Position numbers and translations under genes: made by a program. This document shows, piece by piece, positions 35,448 to 44,098 of a DNA stretch of 64,000 bases. Each line of letters starts with the position of its first letter. Position 1 is the first letter of the stretch. Under the pieces are notes generated by a model. That model was not told the DNA's origin and ran no database searches. It worked only from the letters and a program-made list of their open reading frames with translations. The DNA is from Konateibacter massiliensis (lineage in GTDB: Bacteria > Bacillota > Clostridia > Lachnospirales > Lachnospiraceae): contig NZ_LT860099.1 in the NCBI RefSeq assembly GCF_900184995.1, positions 832,269 to 896,268 on the forward strand, read 5' to 3'.

Positions 35448-35804
35448 CTATTTCTTTGCCTTAACCTCTTCTATCAGTTCTCCCAGCATAATGCCTATTT
35501 CTTTTAGCTTTCTGCCGCTCTCTCCATAGTGCTGCGTGTTCATGGCGCTATACTTTAGGTCATTTGCAAGCCTTATAAGCTCCTTGCTTTCTTGTAACGC
35601 CGTGTCCGCAGCATATAAATGGCTTTTCGTCCCCGTCTTATCCCATTTCACAACCTCTAACAATATTTCCAGTATTGCGTTTCTGGTTGCTGTCTGTAAG
35701 CTGAATTTTTCATACTTTGGGTACTTACTTAGCAGTGGATAGATATATAGCAAGAAGTCGTATATTTTCTGGTGTAATCTGTCTGTTTTGTCTTGTAGTG
35801 TCAC
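35448..35804 (-). CDS. avd: Avd, DGR accessory variability protein
   Basis: 118 residues, all-helical, of the four-helix-bundle (S23-like) Avd family: LQDKTDRLHQKIYDFLLYIYPLLSKYPK at the start, TATRNAILEILLEV in the middle, KLKEIGIMLGELIEE at the end. Avd forms a basic pentamer that binds the RT and template RNA and is needed for mutagenic homing. GTG start. It lies 42 nt after the target gene and directly before the template repeat. Confidence 0.9.
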   Translation of the reverse strand: MTLQDKTDRLHQKIYDFLLYIYPLLSKYPKYEKFSLQTATRNAILEILLEVVKWDKTGTKSHLYAADTALQESKELIRLANDLKYSAMNTQHYGESGRKLKEIGIMLGELIEEVKAKK

Positions 35805-35826
35805 GCCTCATAAACTCCCCTCTTTC

Positions 35827-35845
35827 GGCTGGGCTTTCGCCCGCC
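35827..35845 (-). promoter_or_regulatory. GAAA-loop hairpin downstream of the variable repeat
   Basis: On the sense strand GGCGGGC-GAAA-GCCCAGCC, a 7-bp stem with one bulged A, one base after the target stop codon. In the Bordetella phage DGR a GRNA-tetraloop hairpin/cruciform at this place is needed for homing, so this is the likely counterpart. Confidence 0.75.
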
Positions 35846-35846
35846 T

Positions 35847-36974
35847 CTACATGGAGTCACACGCCCCACGAACCCCAATGCTCGCGTGGACAGCCCACGG
35901 ACAATAGTGGCAATACACGGCACGGGAACCCGCAGGAACGCCATTGCCCCAATAGCCGCCCGCTAACAGCGCTGCCAAAGAATAAGCATAATACTGGTAA
36001 ATGTTCCCGTGTTTGTCGCCTAATGGGCTTTTCAAATCCCAGCCCCATGCCTGCGTTGCGTGATAAGTTGCGTCTGTTACGTGTTCCGCTCTTGTTATAA
36101 GGTCATTCAGCCATTCCCACACACGCCCCACGGCATCTACGCAGCCTACAGTAGAAACAGCATTTACAACGCTGCCAGTCACTCCACGCCCCGTATTGGT
36201 GCTGGCGCTCCATGCGTTTGTATTTGCATCTGCTAAGCCCTGCGGACTTCCAAAGGCATAAGCGCAAAACTCACTATAATCTGGCATGCGCTTGCCGCTC
36301 TTCATAAGCCTTTCGGTAAAGGTGTACCAGTTCATGCCCTCTGTGCCTGTCATTGGTGCGCTATTGTATTCTGACTTTAAGCCATATGCGCCGTCGTCAG
36401 AGTTTAAGTAAATATCAATCCATGTGCCGCCACCTAAGTACGTCATGCCCTCTGGGTTACATTTGGGGCGGTGTCCCAATGTCCATACGCTGCGTGGTAC
36501 AATTCCGTTGCTTACCGCACTTTCCCAGCCAGTACCAAAAATAACGCCGCTGCCGTTCACTGGCTGCATATTGCTGTCAACCTTTCGGCATCTGCCATAA
36601 TGAAAGCCGCCAATTTTACGGCTATTACTTGCGTTCCAGCCAGACGGATACGTAGAGTTAAGAGAAATAATATAGGTTTCGTCTGCGCTATCTACCCTAC
36701 TATCGCAGATATAAACGTAGTAATCATTTCCCACGCTAAATGCGCTGCCAATATCCAAATTTCCTGCGGTCAATCTCGTTGCTGCCGTCTGGAAAATCCC
36801 CGCACCGCCTACAGCAATTACGCACCCGTCAACTAAAGTAAGCTCGTCAGCTCCACTGGCGTATAAATACTCATTGTTTGGCGCTACAATGTCGCTGATT
36901 GTTGCCATTTTGTTTACGTTTAAAAGTGCCCTGCGGTCTGTTTTTGTAATGTCGTCTACCAATAATCTACTCAT
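35847..36974 (-). CDS. DGR-diversified receptor-binding protein, C-type-lectin-like fold
   Basis: 375 residues. The N-terminal part (MSRLLVDDITKTDRR and following) is probably the tail-attachment region. The C-terminal 200 residues have the formylglycine-generating-enzyme/C-type lectin style (RMPDYSEFCAYAFG, GRVWEWLND, LAGGYWGNG, SIGVRGACDS). The variable repeat covers residues 332-374; codons differing from the template encode L, Y, G, P, Y, H, Y, C, A, H and S. Expected to be the tail-tip ligand for the host surface. Its start overlaps the preceding gene by 8 bases. Confidence 0.93.
   Translation of the reverse strand: MSRLLVDDITKTDRRALLNVNKMATISDIVAPNNEYLYASGADELTLVDGCVIAVGGAGIFQTAATRLTAGNLDIGSAFSVGNDYYVYICDSRVDSADETYIISLNSTYPSGWNASNSRKIGGFHYGRCRKVDSNMQPVNGSGVIFGTGWESAVSNGIVPRSVWTLGHRPKCNPEGMTYLGGGTWIDIYLNSDDGAYGLKSEYNSAPMTGTEGMNWYTFTERLMKSGKRMPDYSEFCAYAFGSPQGLADANTNAWSASTNTGRGVTGSVVNAVSTVGCVDAVGRVWEWLNDLITRAEHVTDATYHATQAWGWDLKSPLGDKHGNIYQYYAYSLAALLAGGYWGNGVPAGSRAVYCHYCPWAVHASIGVRGACDSM
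35855..35980 (-). repeat. DGR variable repeat (VR)
   Basis: 126 bp aligned without gaps to 35291-35416. The 14 substitutions fall in 11 codons and all replace template A's on the sense strand (to T, G or C). The 3' end (GGTTCGTGGGGCGTGTGACT) is identical to the template and is G-rich, as expected for the initiation site of mutagenic homing. Confidence 0.95.
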
Positions 36975-37404
36975 ACTGTTTTAATACTCCTTTCAGTGCG
37001 TTAATGTCGTCTGTAGTCATTCCTGCTGCCTTTGCGTCCTTTTCCAGCGCAATTATTGTATTTCCTGCTGTAATGTTCTTAGAGAGAGTTAATACGGTTC
37101 TGTCGTTGCTTTCCTCTCCTTTTGCTTTCGCCTCGTCACTCTGTATATGTGTAACGGCTGTTATCGTTCCTGTTACGTCGCCTGCCTTGAATTTCATATT
37201 TACTGCTGCCTCGTCGCAGTAGTAAATAGTGGCTGCTTTCTTTTCCTCTGCCACCCCTACAATAGCGCACTGTATATAACGCTGCTTTTCAAGACTTTCA
37301 ATCTTTTCCAGCAATTCTGCTGCTGGCAGCTCTCCACCCGCTACCATTGCAAGGCAATTATAGTAATCTTCTTTAGTCTTTAAAGTTTTTGGAAATCCTT
37401 TCAT
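36967..37404 (-). CDS. Phage tail-region protein, unknown
   Basis: 145 residues, no recognised domain. The first half (LKTKEDYYNCLAMVAGGELP, LLEKIESLEKQRYIQ) is helical; the rest is beta-rich and ends in a short helix (MTTDDINALKGVLKQ). It overlaps the DGR target by 8 nt and follows the upper-baseplate-like gene by 14 nt, so it may be a chaperone or connector of the receptor-binding protein. Confidence 0.7.
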   Translation of the reverse strand: MKGFPKTLKTKEDYYNCLAMVAGGELPAAELLEKIESLEKQRYIQCAIVGVAEEKKAATIYYCDEAAVNMKFKAGDVTGTITAVTHIQSDEAKAKGEESNDRTVLTLSKNITAGNTIIALEKDAKAAGMTTDDINALKGVLKQYE

Positions 37405-37418
37405 AGTCTACCTCTTTC

Positions 37419-38549
37419 TTAAAATGTATTTGCCAGATAGGAGTTGCCCGCATAGGCAAGCCCTAATACCGCTGTTTCCTCTGTTCTTTCGTAATGCTGG
37501 CTCATGTATGCAGCTCCCATGTAGCAAAGCCCTAACACGGCATCATGTTTATAATTAATTCCCCAGCCGCTTTCCACCAACGTAAGCCGTTTGTCCAGCT
37601 CATTTAAAGCCTCTTTTGTTTCTGTGCTGCTGTTCTCTGCCTGCTGCCTTAATTGCTGCACCGCCTCTGTCAATCCGTCAATTTCTAATTGCAGGCTTCC
37701 CGCTGCATCTTCTCCCAGCTTATCTTTAATGCTTTGAAACCATGTGTTAAATTCCGTCTCTGCTTCGGACTGAAAAAGAGTAATCTTAGCCACAAAGTCT
37801 GTGTAAGCGTTCAGCAGTTCGCTTTCCTTATGGTCTAACTCATTCTCAAAAGCATTGTACCTATCATCAAATTTACTTTCATACGCTGCAAAAAGGCTTT
37901 CTGTTCTGCTTATGTATTCGTTGTAAATCCCCGCAATGTCTTTTAGGTACTTATCCATGTCCTGCTTGTATACGCTAAATTCGTCCAGCACTGCTTGACT
38001 GTAGGTATTGAAAAAATCGTCAAACTGTTTTGTAAGTACGCTTGGGTCTATCTCTTCCACTGTACCCGTTACAATACCGCACACGCTGCTATTAAATCGC
38101 TGGTCTGTAATATTTGCGGTCTGTACCCTCGTAACGCCTTTACCTACGTAAATATCTGCTAGTGCCAGCTCCCATATTTCCGTATTCCGTGTAACCGCTG
38201 CTGCCGTTGGTTTCGCTGACGGCGTGCCCTTTAATACCGCTAAGTATATATCTCTCTTTGGTAAGTCCCAGCGCACTACCACTCTGTCTATGCGGTGTAG
38301 TGCTCCCTCTGCCGTATCCAGTGTGATGCTCTGGCTTACTGGATTTTTGTACGCATAGCCGTTAATAAACGCATAGCCCATGTTTACTCTAATTTCCATG
38401 CCGTTATATGCTATGACTTGCAGCCCGTCGCTGGGTTTTGGAAAAACGCCGTTTGCAATGAACGTAGCAAAATACCACGCCCAATCTTCGGCTTTGTATA
38501 CTCTGTCATGCTCTATGGCATTAAACGGTATGCAATTTGCCATTTCCAT
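37419..38549 (-). CDS. Baseplate upper / tail-fibre scaffold protein
   Basis: 376 residues. The N-terminal 150 residues (GLQVIAYNGMEIRVNMGYAFINGYAY, RIDRVVVRWDL) resemble the BppU-type N-terminal domain that docks to Dit or Tal. A long coiled coil of about 150 residues follows (KQFDDFFNTYSQAV onward), and the end has short repeats (LGLCYMGAAYMSQ, LGLAYAGNSYLA). Probably links the receptor-binding protein to the tail tip. The stop and the next start share one base at 38549. Confidence 0.75.
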   Translation of the reverse strand: MEMANCIPFNAIEHDRVYKAEDWAWYFATFIANGVFPKPSDGLQVIAYNGMEIRVNMGYAFINGYAYKNPVSQSITLDTAEGALHRIDRVVVRWDLPKRDIYLAVLKGTPSAKPTAAAVTRNTEIWELALADIYVGKGVTRVQTANITDQRFNSSVCGIVTGTVEEIDPSVLTKQFDDFFNTYSQAVLDEFSVYKQDMDKYLKDIAGIYNEYISRTESLFAAYESKFDDRYNAFENELDHKESELLNAYTDFVAKITLFQSEAETEFNTWFQSIKDKLGEDAAGSLQLEIDGLTEAVQQLRQQAENSSTETKEALNELDKRLTLVESGWGINYKHDAVLGLCYMGAAYMSQHYERTEETAVLGLAYAGNSYLANTF

Positions 38550-39700
38550 TACCTCACTTTCCTAATTTGGTCTACCAGTGTCGGTAAGCTGTCGCCAAAC
38601 GTCGCCTCTATGGTTTCGCTGCCTTTCTGGTATGTTTCCGTCACTTCTGTTATTCTGGCATCTATTTGTATGCCCCACTTAGTTTCCTTGCAAGTAATTC
38701 TGTCCCCTAAGTTAAAGTCCCGCTTAAACTTTAGGTTTGAATTGGTATTAATGGTGCTTACAAAGTTTATATTTTTCCCGTAGCTTTCCAGCTCTGCCCC
38801 GCCTCTTGTACTAAGCATCTGTATATAGGTTTCCAAAGGTATTGTTATCTCGGTTTCCCCGCTGGTATATTTTCTTGCAATGTCTGTAGCATCACAAAAA
38901 ACCTCTTCCAGTTCCAGACCTGTTGCGCCCTCTTTATCTACGGTTGTCACTGGCTGGCTGCCGCTGTCGTCAGCTGCACCCTGCACATAGATAAAGTTTT
39001 TGCAGTTTTCTATACTGGCTGTGTATTCCTGCTCGTTTACATTATCAAAGTCCCTTGAAAAGATGCAGGGGGTATTACTCTCATTGTTTTTTGCTGTTAG
39101 GTCTTTCCCCTTATACAAATAAAAACCGTATTGCTTTGTCCTTTCGTTAAGCAGGATTTCATACCCCAGCTTTCCAGCCTGCGCCCTTGTCTTTACTTCT
39201 AGCCCTAAGTCTGCGTATACCTCGTTTGCATACTCTACTTGGCTGCCCTCTATGGTGTCCTGCCCCAACATTACAAAACGGGAGAAACGGCGCTTTGTGC
39301 TTGCCCCGCTGCCGCAGTTTTTCGCTATCATAAGGTTAATTAGGTTCTGGTTGGTTTCCGTGGTTACAATCTGCGGCGTAATGCAGCGCTTAGAAAGCCA
39401 TCTGCTTAGCATAAACCCTTGTGCCTCTAGCTGTTCTAACCCGTTCTCGTCTTTTGTAATATGCACATATGTAATTTGTGCAGCCCTGCGCCATATGCCC
39501 CCAGCGTCCGTAACTTCCTGCTTTCCGTCGTGCTTTGTAATAATATTGCCCTCTGCCAGCAATTTGCTGTTGTTCTCCGTTATTGGTGCTAACAGGCTGA
39601 ATGTTCCAACGTCAAAATATTTCATGTGCCATATAAGGCTTGCCAGCTCGTCTATAGCCCCTAACGGTTCTATTTCCGTATCAAATACTCTTAGCTCCAT
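38549..39700 (-). CDS. Siphovirus Gp37-like tail protein
   Basis: 383 residues resembling the ReqiPepy6 Gp37-like family of tail-tip proteins: ELRVFDTEIEPLGAID, WHMKYFDVGTFSLLAP, then LSRWLSKRCITP and RDFNLGDRITCKETKWGIQ near the end. Members are related to the tail-associated hub (gp27-like fold). It follows Dit, as expected for the tail tip. Confidence 0.85.
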   Translation of the reverse strand: MELRVFDTEIEPLGAIDELASLIWHMKYFDVGTFSLLAPITENNSKLLAEGNIITKHDGKQEVTDAGGIWRRAAQITYVHITKDENGLEQLEAQGFMLSRWLSKRCITPQIVTTETNQNLINLMIAKNCGSGASTKRRFSRFVMLGQDTIEGSQVEYANEVYADLGLEVKTRAQAGKLGYEILLNERTKQYGFYLYKGKDLTAKNNESNTPCIFSRDFDNVNEQEYTASIENCKNFIYVQGAADDSGSQPVTTVDKEGATGLELEEVFCDATDIARKYTSGETEITIPLETYIQMLSTRGGAELESYGKNINFVSTINTNSNLKFKRDFNLGDRITCKETKWGIQIDARITEVTETYQKGSETIEATFGDSLPTLVDQIRKVR

Positions 39701-39703
39701 ATG

Positions 39704-40591
39704 TCACACTCCTAAATACTCTTTGTTATAGAAAATCGCTACTTCCAGCGAATTTATTCCGCTGGCTGCATCATATCTAAAATTGTTATCCCCTATGGCA
39801 AGCTGCATAAAGGTGCTATCTACGTCCACGTATCGGAAATAGTCCGTTTCCTCTCCGTCTCGTGTCAGCTTTGCGCCTTTGCTGCCATACTTGGTACTTA
39901 CCTCTATTACGTCGCCTGTCTGCATTGTTATATTTAGCTGTATAAATTCCTCTGTGTCCACATTCAGTAGTATTGGGTTTGTCACTGTCCCCAGCGCCGT
40001 AAACCTTATGCGCATGCCCGTGGATACGTCGCCCTCATTGTAACAGTCCACTATTACGCTTTCTGCTCTGTATCCAAAAATCATGCTTTTATCGTTATCC
40101 TGTTCTATTTCACAAGGGAACTCCCACGCAGCTACCCAGCTCGCAATATCTTCTTTTTCCTCGTCATTTTCACGCCAGAACGGGTTAAGACATTCCAGCT
40201 GTATGTTAAATTCAATCAAAACACTTTTTCGCTCTAACTTTGGCTCTCCATGCGCTCTACAGTTTATTACCCGTTTAAATCCCCCGTATTCATATGTTAG
40301 CGTGCCGTCCAACTCTGGATTTAATATTTTAAGCATCTGGCGGCGCAGTTCCAACGCCTGCGCCTTATCCCTTGTATTGATGTGCCCCAGTATATCTATG
40401 TCCCTCGCTTCGATACGCTGCCCTATATAGGTATCTCCGTGCTGTCCCATGCTGTTTGTGCTGTATATTACATTCGTAACGCCTGCGATACCGTCAACGT
40501 CCTTACTGATATTGCAATGGTATATGCTATTAATTCCCAGTTCTAAGCTCTCGCCCCTTGAATTTGTGTAAATGAGTTTTTCATTTTCCAT
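39704..40591 (-). CDS. Distal tail protein (Dit-like)
   Basis: 295 residues. N-terminal phage-tail domain (LIYTNSRGESLELG, GQRIEARDIDILGHI, LRRQMLKILNP) and a C-terminal galectin-like beta domain (WEFPCEIEQDNDK, then NITMQTGDVIEVST). Dit forms the hexameric ring joining the tail tube to the tip. Directly after the tape measure gene. Confidence 0.88.
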   Translation of the reverse strand: MENEKLIYTNSRGESLELGINSIYHCNISKDVDGIAGVTNVIYSTNSMGQHGDTYIGQRIEARDIDILGHINTRDKAQALELRRQMLKILNPELDGTLTYEYGGFKRVINCRAHGEPKLERKSVLIEFNIQLECLNPFWRENDEEKEDIASWVAAWEFPCEIEQDNDKSMIFGYRAESVIVDCYNEGDVSTGMRIRFTALGTVTNPILLNVDTEEFIQLNITMQTGDVIEVSTKYGSKGAKLTRDGEETDYFRYVDVDSTFMQLAIGDNNFRYDAASGINSLEVAIFYNKEYLGV

Positions 40592-40594
40592 AAC

Positions 40595-43500
40595 TTATAC
40601 CGTCCTTGCTATCATTTTAAACTGCCTAGCTGCCTCTTTCTGCTGCTTAGCATAGTCTGTAGTATCTGCGTATATGTTCTGAATGACCGTAAATCCTGCC
40701 CCGCCGCCTTTTTTCGGTTTTGGGTTCTTTCCGTCGTCAAAGTCAATGTCTTTGCTTACATTAACCTTAGCGCCTATATCAAACTCGCTTGGTATAGCGT
40801 CCTCAATTTGTTTGTTTACATTCTCCATTTCATCAGAGAAACCAACGCCAATACCCTGCGCCATATATACGCCTACCTCGTCTCTAAACTTCCTTGACGG
40901 GCTGTTAATGTCTAAAGCGTCCTTTGCAGCATCTAAAAGGCTGCTTGCAAGGCTTTTAACTTTGTCTTTCAACCAGTCCCAGCCTGCGCTTATTCCGTCC
41001 CAGATGCCAGAAACAATGTTGCCGCCGATTGTCTTAAAATCACTGCCGATATTGGAAAAGGCATCTTTAATGCCCGTTACGCAATTTTTCATACCCTCTA
41101 CGGCTTTGTCTTTTACTTCTGTGCCCCATGTAGTCACTTTTGAGATAGCCCCAGAAATACTGTTATATATCTTTTCTGGAATTTCTTTTACCACGGTTAC
41201 AATGCCCGTAACCATGCTATTCATTACCTCTTTTGCTTTTTCAAGCATATTACTGCCCCATGTTGCCACCTTTGTAACAGCTCCTATGATGCTATTCCAT
41301 ATTTTCTCTGGTGTCTGGGTTACGATTGTTACAATGCCCGTAAGCATGGTGTTCATTACTTCTTTTGCTTTTTCAAGCATGTTGCCGCCCCATGTTGCCA
41401 CCTTGGTAACAGCTCCTATGATGCTATTCCATATTTTCTCTGGTGTCTGGGTTACAATAGCCACAATGCCCGTAAGCATAACATTCATTACCTCTTTTGC
41501 CTTGGTAAGCATGTTTAAGCCCCATGTCGCTATTTTGTTTACCGCATCAGAAACGCTGTTCGCTATTGCTTCTGGCACTGTTTTTGTAATACTAAGTATG
41601 CTATCTTTCATGTTTGAAATGACTTGCATTGCTTTTGCTGGCAGTTCTTTTATTCCATTCAGCATGCCAGCTACCAAAAAGCCGCCCTGCTCTGCCATGA
41701 CAGTAGAGGGGCTGTTAATGCCGAAAAATTTCTTTATTCCGTTTAAGATTTCCTTGCCAATTTCAAGTATTGCCTGCCCCACTTTTGGTATGCCGTCAAC
41801 CAATCCCTTAACCAGCCCAGTTATAATATGTGGTATGGCTTCGTCTAAGGATTTTTTAACCTCTGGTATTGCCTTAATCATTGCCCCCAGCAACGTTATA
41901 CTTGCTTTCAGTATCTTTGGTGCTGCTGCCGCCAGCCCTGTTACTATAGCGGTTATGATTTCTGGCAGTGCCTCTACCAGCTGCGGTATCGCTTGTATTA
42001 GCCCGTCTGCCAAAGCCGTTATTATCACTGCTGCATTTTCCAGAATAAGGGGTACTGCTTCTGTAATGTAATTTATGTAGGTCTTTATTATTTCTGGTAG
42101 TGCTGCTATTAATACTGGTAAAGCATTAACCAGCCCTTGCACCAAACCTTTTATAAGTTCCAATCCCGCATTAATCAATAATGGAGCGTTTTCTATAAGT
42201 GTCTGAACAACCATAAGCACCGCTTCTATTATGCTTGGTATCAGTCCTGGTAACGCTTGCGCCATGCCCTCTGCCAGCCCAACAATAATGTTTGCTGCGC
42301 CCTCTGCTATCGTTGGTATCAAATCCACTATGCCGCTAATCAGTGTTGTAATAATCTCAACGGCGCTTTGGGTAAGCGTTGGAATTGTCTGTATAATTCC
42401 GTCTGTCAATGACTTAAGCATATCAACGCCAGCCTGCACGATTGTAGGCGCATTTTGTACGATACCGTCGCCCAATCCCTTTACAATTTCTACGGCAAAC
42501 TGTGCTATTTGCGGTATCATTTCCGTTAAGCCACTAACCATATTCTTTAGTGCCGTTCCGAAACTTTCAGCCAGTTTTCCAACGTCGCCGCCTGCCTCTG
42601 CTGCCCCTGTTTGTAGCTCATTTGCAAATTGGCTAAATATTGGTAATGCCTGCTCGCCTATCGGCATGATAAAGCTGGTTTGCAATATCCTGCCTGCCCC
42701 CTGCATAGCCTCGCCAAAGGTATCATACTTTATGGCATTGATTGCCCCCATAGCGTCTGTGGTCTTGCTTATCTGTCCGTCCACATTCATTAGTGAGGTC
42801 ATAGCATCAGCGCCCATATCTTCCCACATAGTACCCATTAAACCTACGCCAGCGGTGTATTGCAGTGTCGTGTCGTCCGTATTTTTCAGTGCCTCGCTAA
42901 TTTTGCTCATTGCCTCTTTCGCACCGTCGCCGCCTGCTTGGAATTTTCCTACTAATTCTTTTGCATTAAGCCCCAGACTGGTAAGGTAGTCATTGGCTGT
43001 ACCGTCATTCATACGTATACTAAATTCCTTAAATGCGTCGCCCATTTTGTCAACGCTCCACACGCCCGTATCAGCGCCATTTTTTATTGAATTAAACATA
43101 TCCTCTGCGCTTAACCCAGCCTGCGCATACTGATTGCTGTATTCATTGATAACGTCCAGCAAATCCCCGTTTTTATTTAATCCACTCTGTGCGCCCTGCG
43201 CAATTAGGTTATAAGCCTCGTCGCCGCTTACTCCAAACTTTTGCATAAGCTGCGTAGCTGCTCTTGTGCTTTCTGCAACGTCCATATCAAACGTATCACG
43301 CAGGGTTAATGCGTTCGTTGTCATTTTTTCCAGCTCGTCTGCGCCCATATCGCCTGCCTGCTGCTTTACAGTCGCCATAGATGCTGCTATGTCCTCGAAC
43401 CCCTCGCCATAATTCCCGTTGTAGATATTCTCCATAACTTGCTTATACTGGTCTGCCTCGTCCGTTGCTGTACCCGTTGATGCTACAAAGTCGTTTAATG

Positions 43501-44095
43501 CTCCCTTTGCCTCGTCTGCTTGGCTTACTGTGTATCCTAACCCAGCCACTACCGCTGCGCCAATGCCTGCCGCTGCTGCCCCAACAAGCCCTATGCCTTT
43601 TGACATAGCGCCGCCCAGACCGCCCAATATTCCACCCAGTCCAGAGAACTTGCCGCCTGCCTGTTCTGCCTGTTCGCCGCTTTCTTCAATCTCTTTTCCC
43701 ATGTCGTCTGCGGCTTTTTCAGCTTTCCCCAGCTCGTCAGCCGTTTTGTTTAGTTCCTGCTCGGTCTTTACAAGTGCTGCTTTCTGGTAATTAAGCTGCG
43801 TTTCCAGCTTCTTGCTTGCCTCGCTATTATCTCCCGTGGCTTTCTTACACTTTTCTAGTGCTGCCTCGGTTTCCTTAACCTTTTTTGCCTGCTCGTCATA
43901 TGTTTTTTGCAGTACGCCTTGTTTTGCTTTCAGTGCATCTGCGCTGCTGGCATTGTCCTTATATTCAGCCGTTACAAGTTTCATTTCCGAATTAAGCACT
44001 TTAAGGGTGCTGTTAATTTCCTTGCAGGCTGCTTTATACTCTGCCTCTCCGTCAAAACTAAGCCTTGTTTTTATATTCTCTGTTTTGTCAGCCAT
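40595..44095 (-). CDS. Tail tape measure protein
   Basis: 1166 residues; length sets the tail length. N-terminal coiled coil (about 10-150), a glycine/alanine-rich hydrophobic part, then the tape-measure domain (GDMGADELEKMTTNALTLRD, AGLSAEDMFNSIKNGADTG). A long run of hydrophobic amphipathic helices follows (about 500-800) and 44-residue tandem repeats at about 860-1000. GGGGG lies upstream of the ATG. Large antisense ORFs in this gene are composition artefacts. Confidence 0.93.
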   Translation of the reverse strand: MADKTENIKTRLSFDGEAEYKAACKEINSTLKVLNSEMKLVTAEYKDNASSADALKAKQGVLQKTYDEQAKKVKETEAALEKCKKATGDNSEASKKLETQLNYQKAALVKTEQELNKTADELGKAEKAADDMGKEIEESGEQAEQAGGKFSGLGGILGGLGGAMSKGIGLVGAAAAGIGAAVVAGLGYTVSQADEAKGALNDFVASTGTATDEADQYKQVMENIYNGNYGEGFEDIAASMATVKQQAGDMGADELEKMTTNALTLRDTFDMDVAESTRAATQLMQKFGVSGDEAYNLIAQGAQSGLNKNGDLLDVINEYSNQYAQAGLSAEDMFNSIKNGADTGVWSVDKMGDAFKEFSIRMNDGTANDYLTSLGLNAKELVGKFQAGGDGAKEAMSKISEALKNTDDTTLQYTAGVGLMGTMWEDMGADAMTSLMNVDGQISKTTDAMGAINAIKYDTFGEAMQGAGRILQTSFIMPIGEQALPIFSQFANELQTGAAEAGGDVGKLAESFGTALKNMVSGLTEMIPQIAQFAVEIVKGLGDGIVQNAPTIVQAGVDMLKSLTDGIIQTIPTLTQSAVEIITTLISGIVDLIPTIAEGAANIIVGLAEGMAQALPGLIPSIIEAVLMVVQTLIENAPLLINAGLELIKGLVQGLVNALPVLIAALPEIIKTYINYITEAVPLILENAAVIITALADGLIQAIPQLVEALPEIITAIVTGLAAAAPKILKASITLLGAMIKAIPEVKKSLDEAIPHIITGLVKGLVDGIPKVGQAILEIGKEILNGIKKFFGINSPSTVMAEQGGFLVAGMLNGIKELPAKAMQVISNMKDSILSITKTVPEAIANSVSDAVNKIATWGLNMLTKAKEVMNVMLTGIVAIVTQTPEKIWNSIIGAVTKVATWGGNMLEKAKEVMNTMLTGIVTIVTQTPEKIWNSIIGAVTKVATWGSNMLEKAKEVMNSMVTGIVTVVKEIPEKIYNSISGAISKVTTWGTEVKDKAVEGMKNCVTGIKDAFSNIGSDFKTIGGNIVSGIWDGISAGWDWLKDKVKSLASSLLDAAKDALDINSPSRKFRDEVGVYMAQGIGVGFSDEMENVNKQIEDAIPSEFDIGAKVNVSKDIDFDDGKNPKPKKGGGAGFTVIQNIYADTTDYAKQQKEAARQFKMIARTV
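41130..41530 (-). repeat. 132-bp tandem repeats in the tape measure gene
   Basis: Three to four copies of a 44-residue unit with consensus NMLEKAKEVMNTMLTGIV then PEKIWNSIIGAVTKVATW. The two central copies are almost identical at the DNA level; the outer ones are diverged. Loss or gain of units would change tail length. Confidence 0.85.
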
Positions 44096-44098
44096 GAA

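Larger units (their letters stand above)
34062..36974 (-). mobile_element. Diversity-generating retroelement cassette
   Basis: Complete DGR in transcription order: target gene with variable repeat (35847-36974), avd (35448-35804), template repeat (35291-35416), RT (34062-35123). The two 126-bp repeats differ at 14 positions, every one an A in the template sense strand. Located in the phage tail region, so it should vary the receptor-binding tip and the host range. Confidence 0.95.

Noticed and set aside
41130-41530. CRISPR-like array
   Set aside because: The 132-bp units are contiguous, in frame and coding; no spacer/repeat alternation.
40683-42071. 462-codon plus-strand ORF
   Set aside because: Antisense to the tape measure gene and created by its repetitive codon pattern; no ribosome site.
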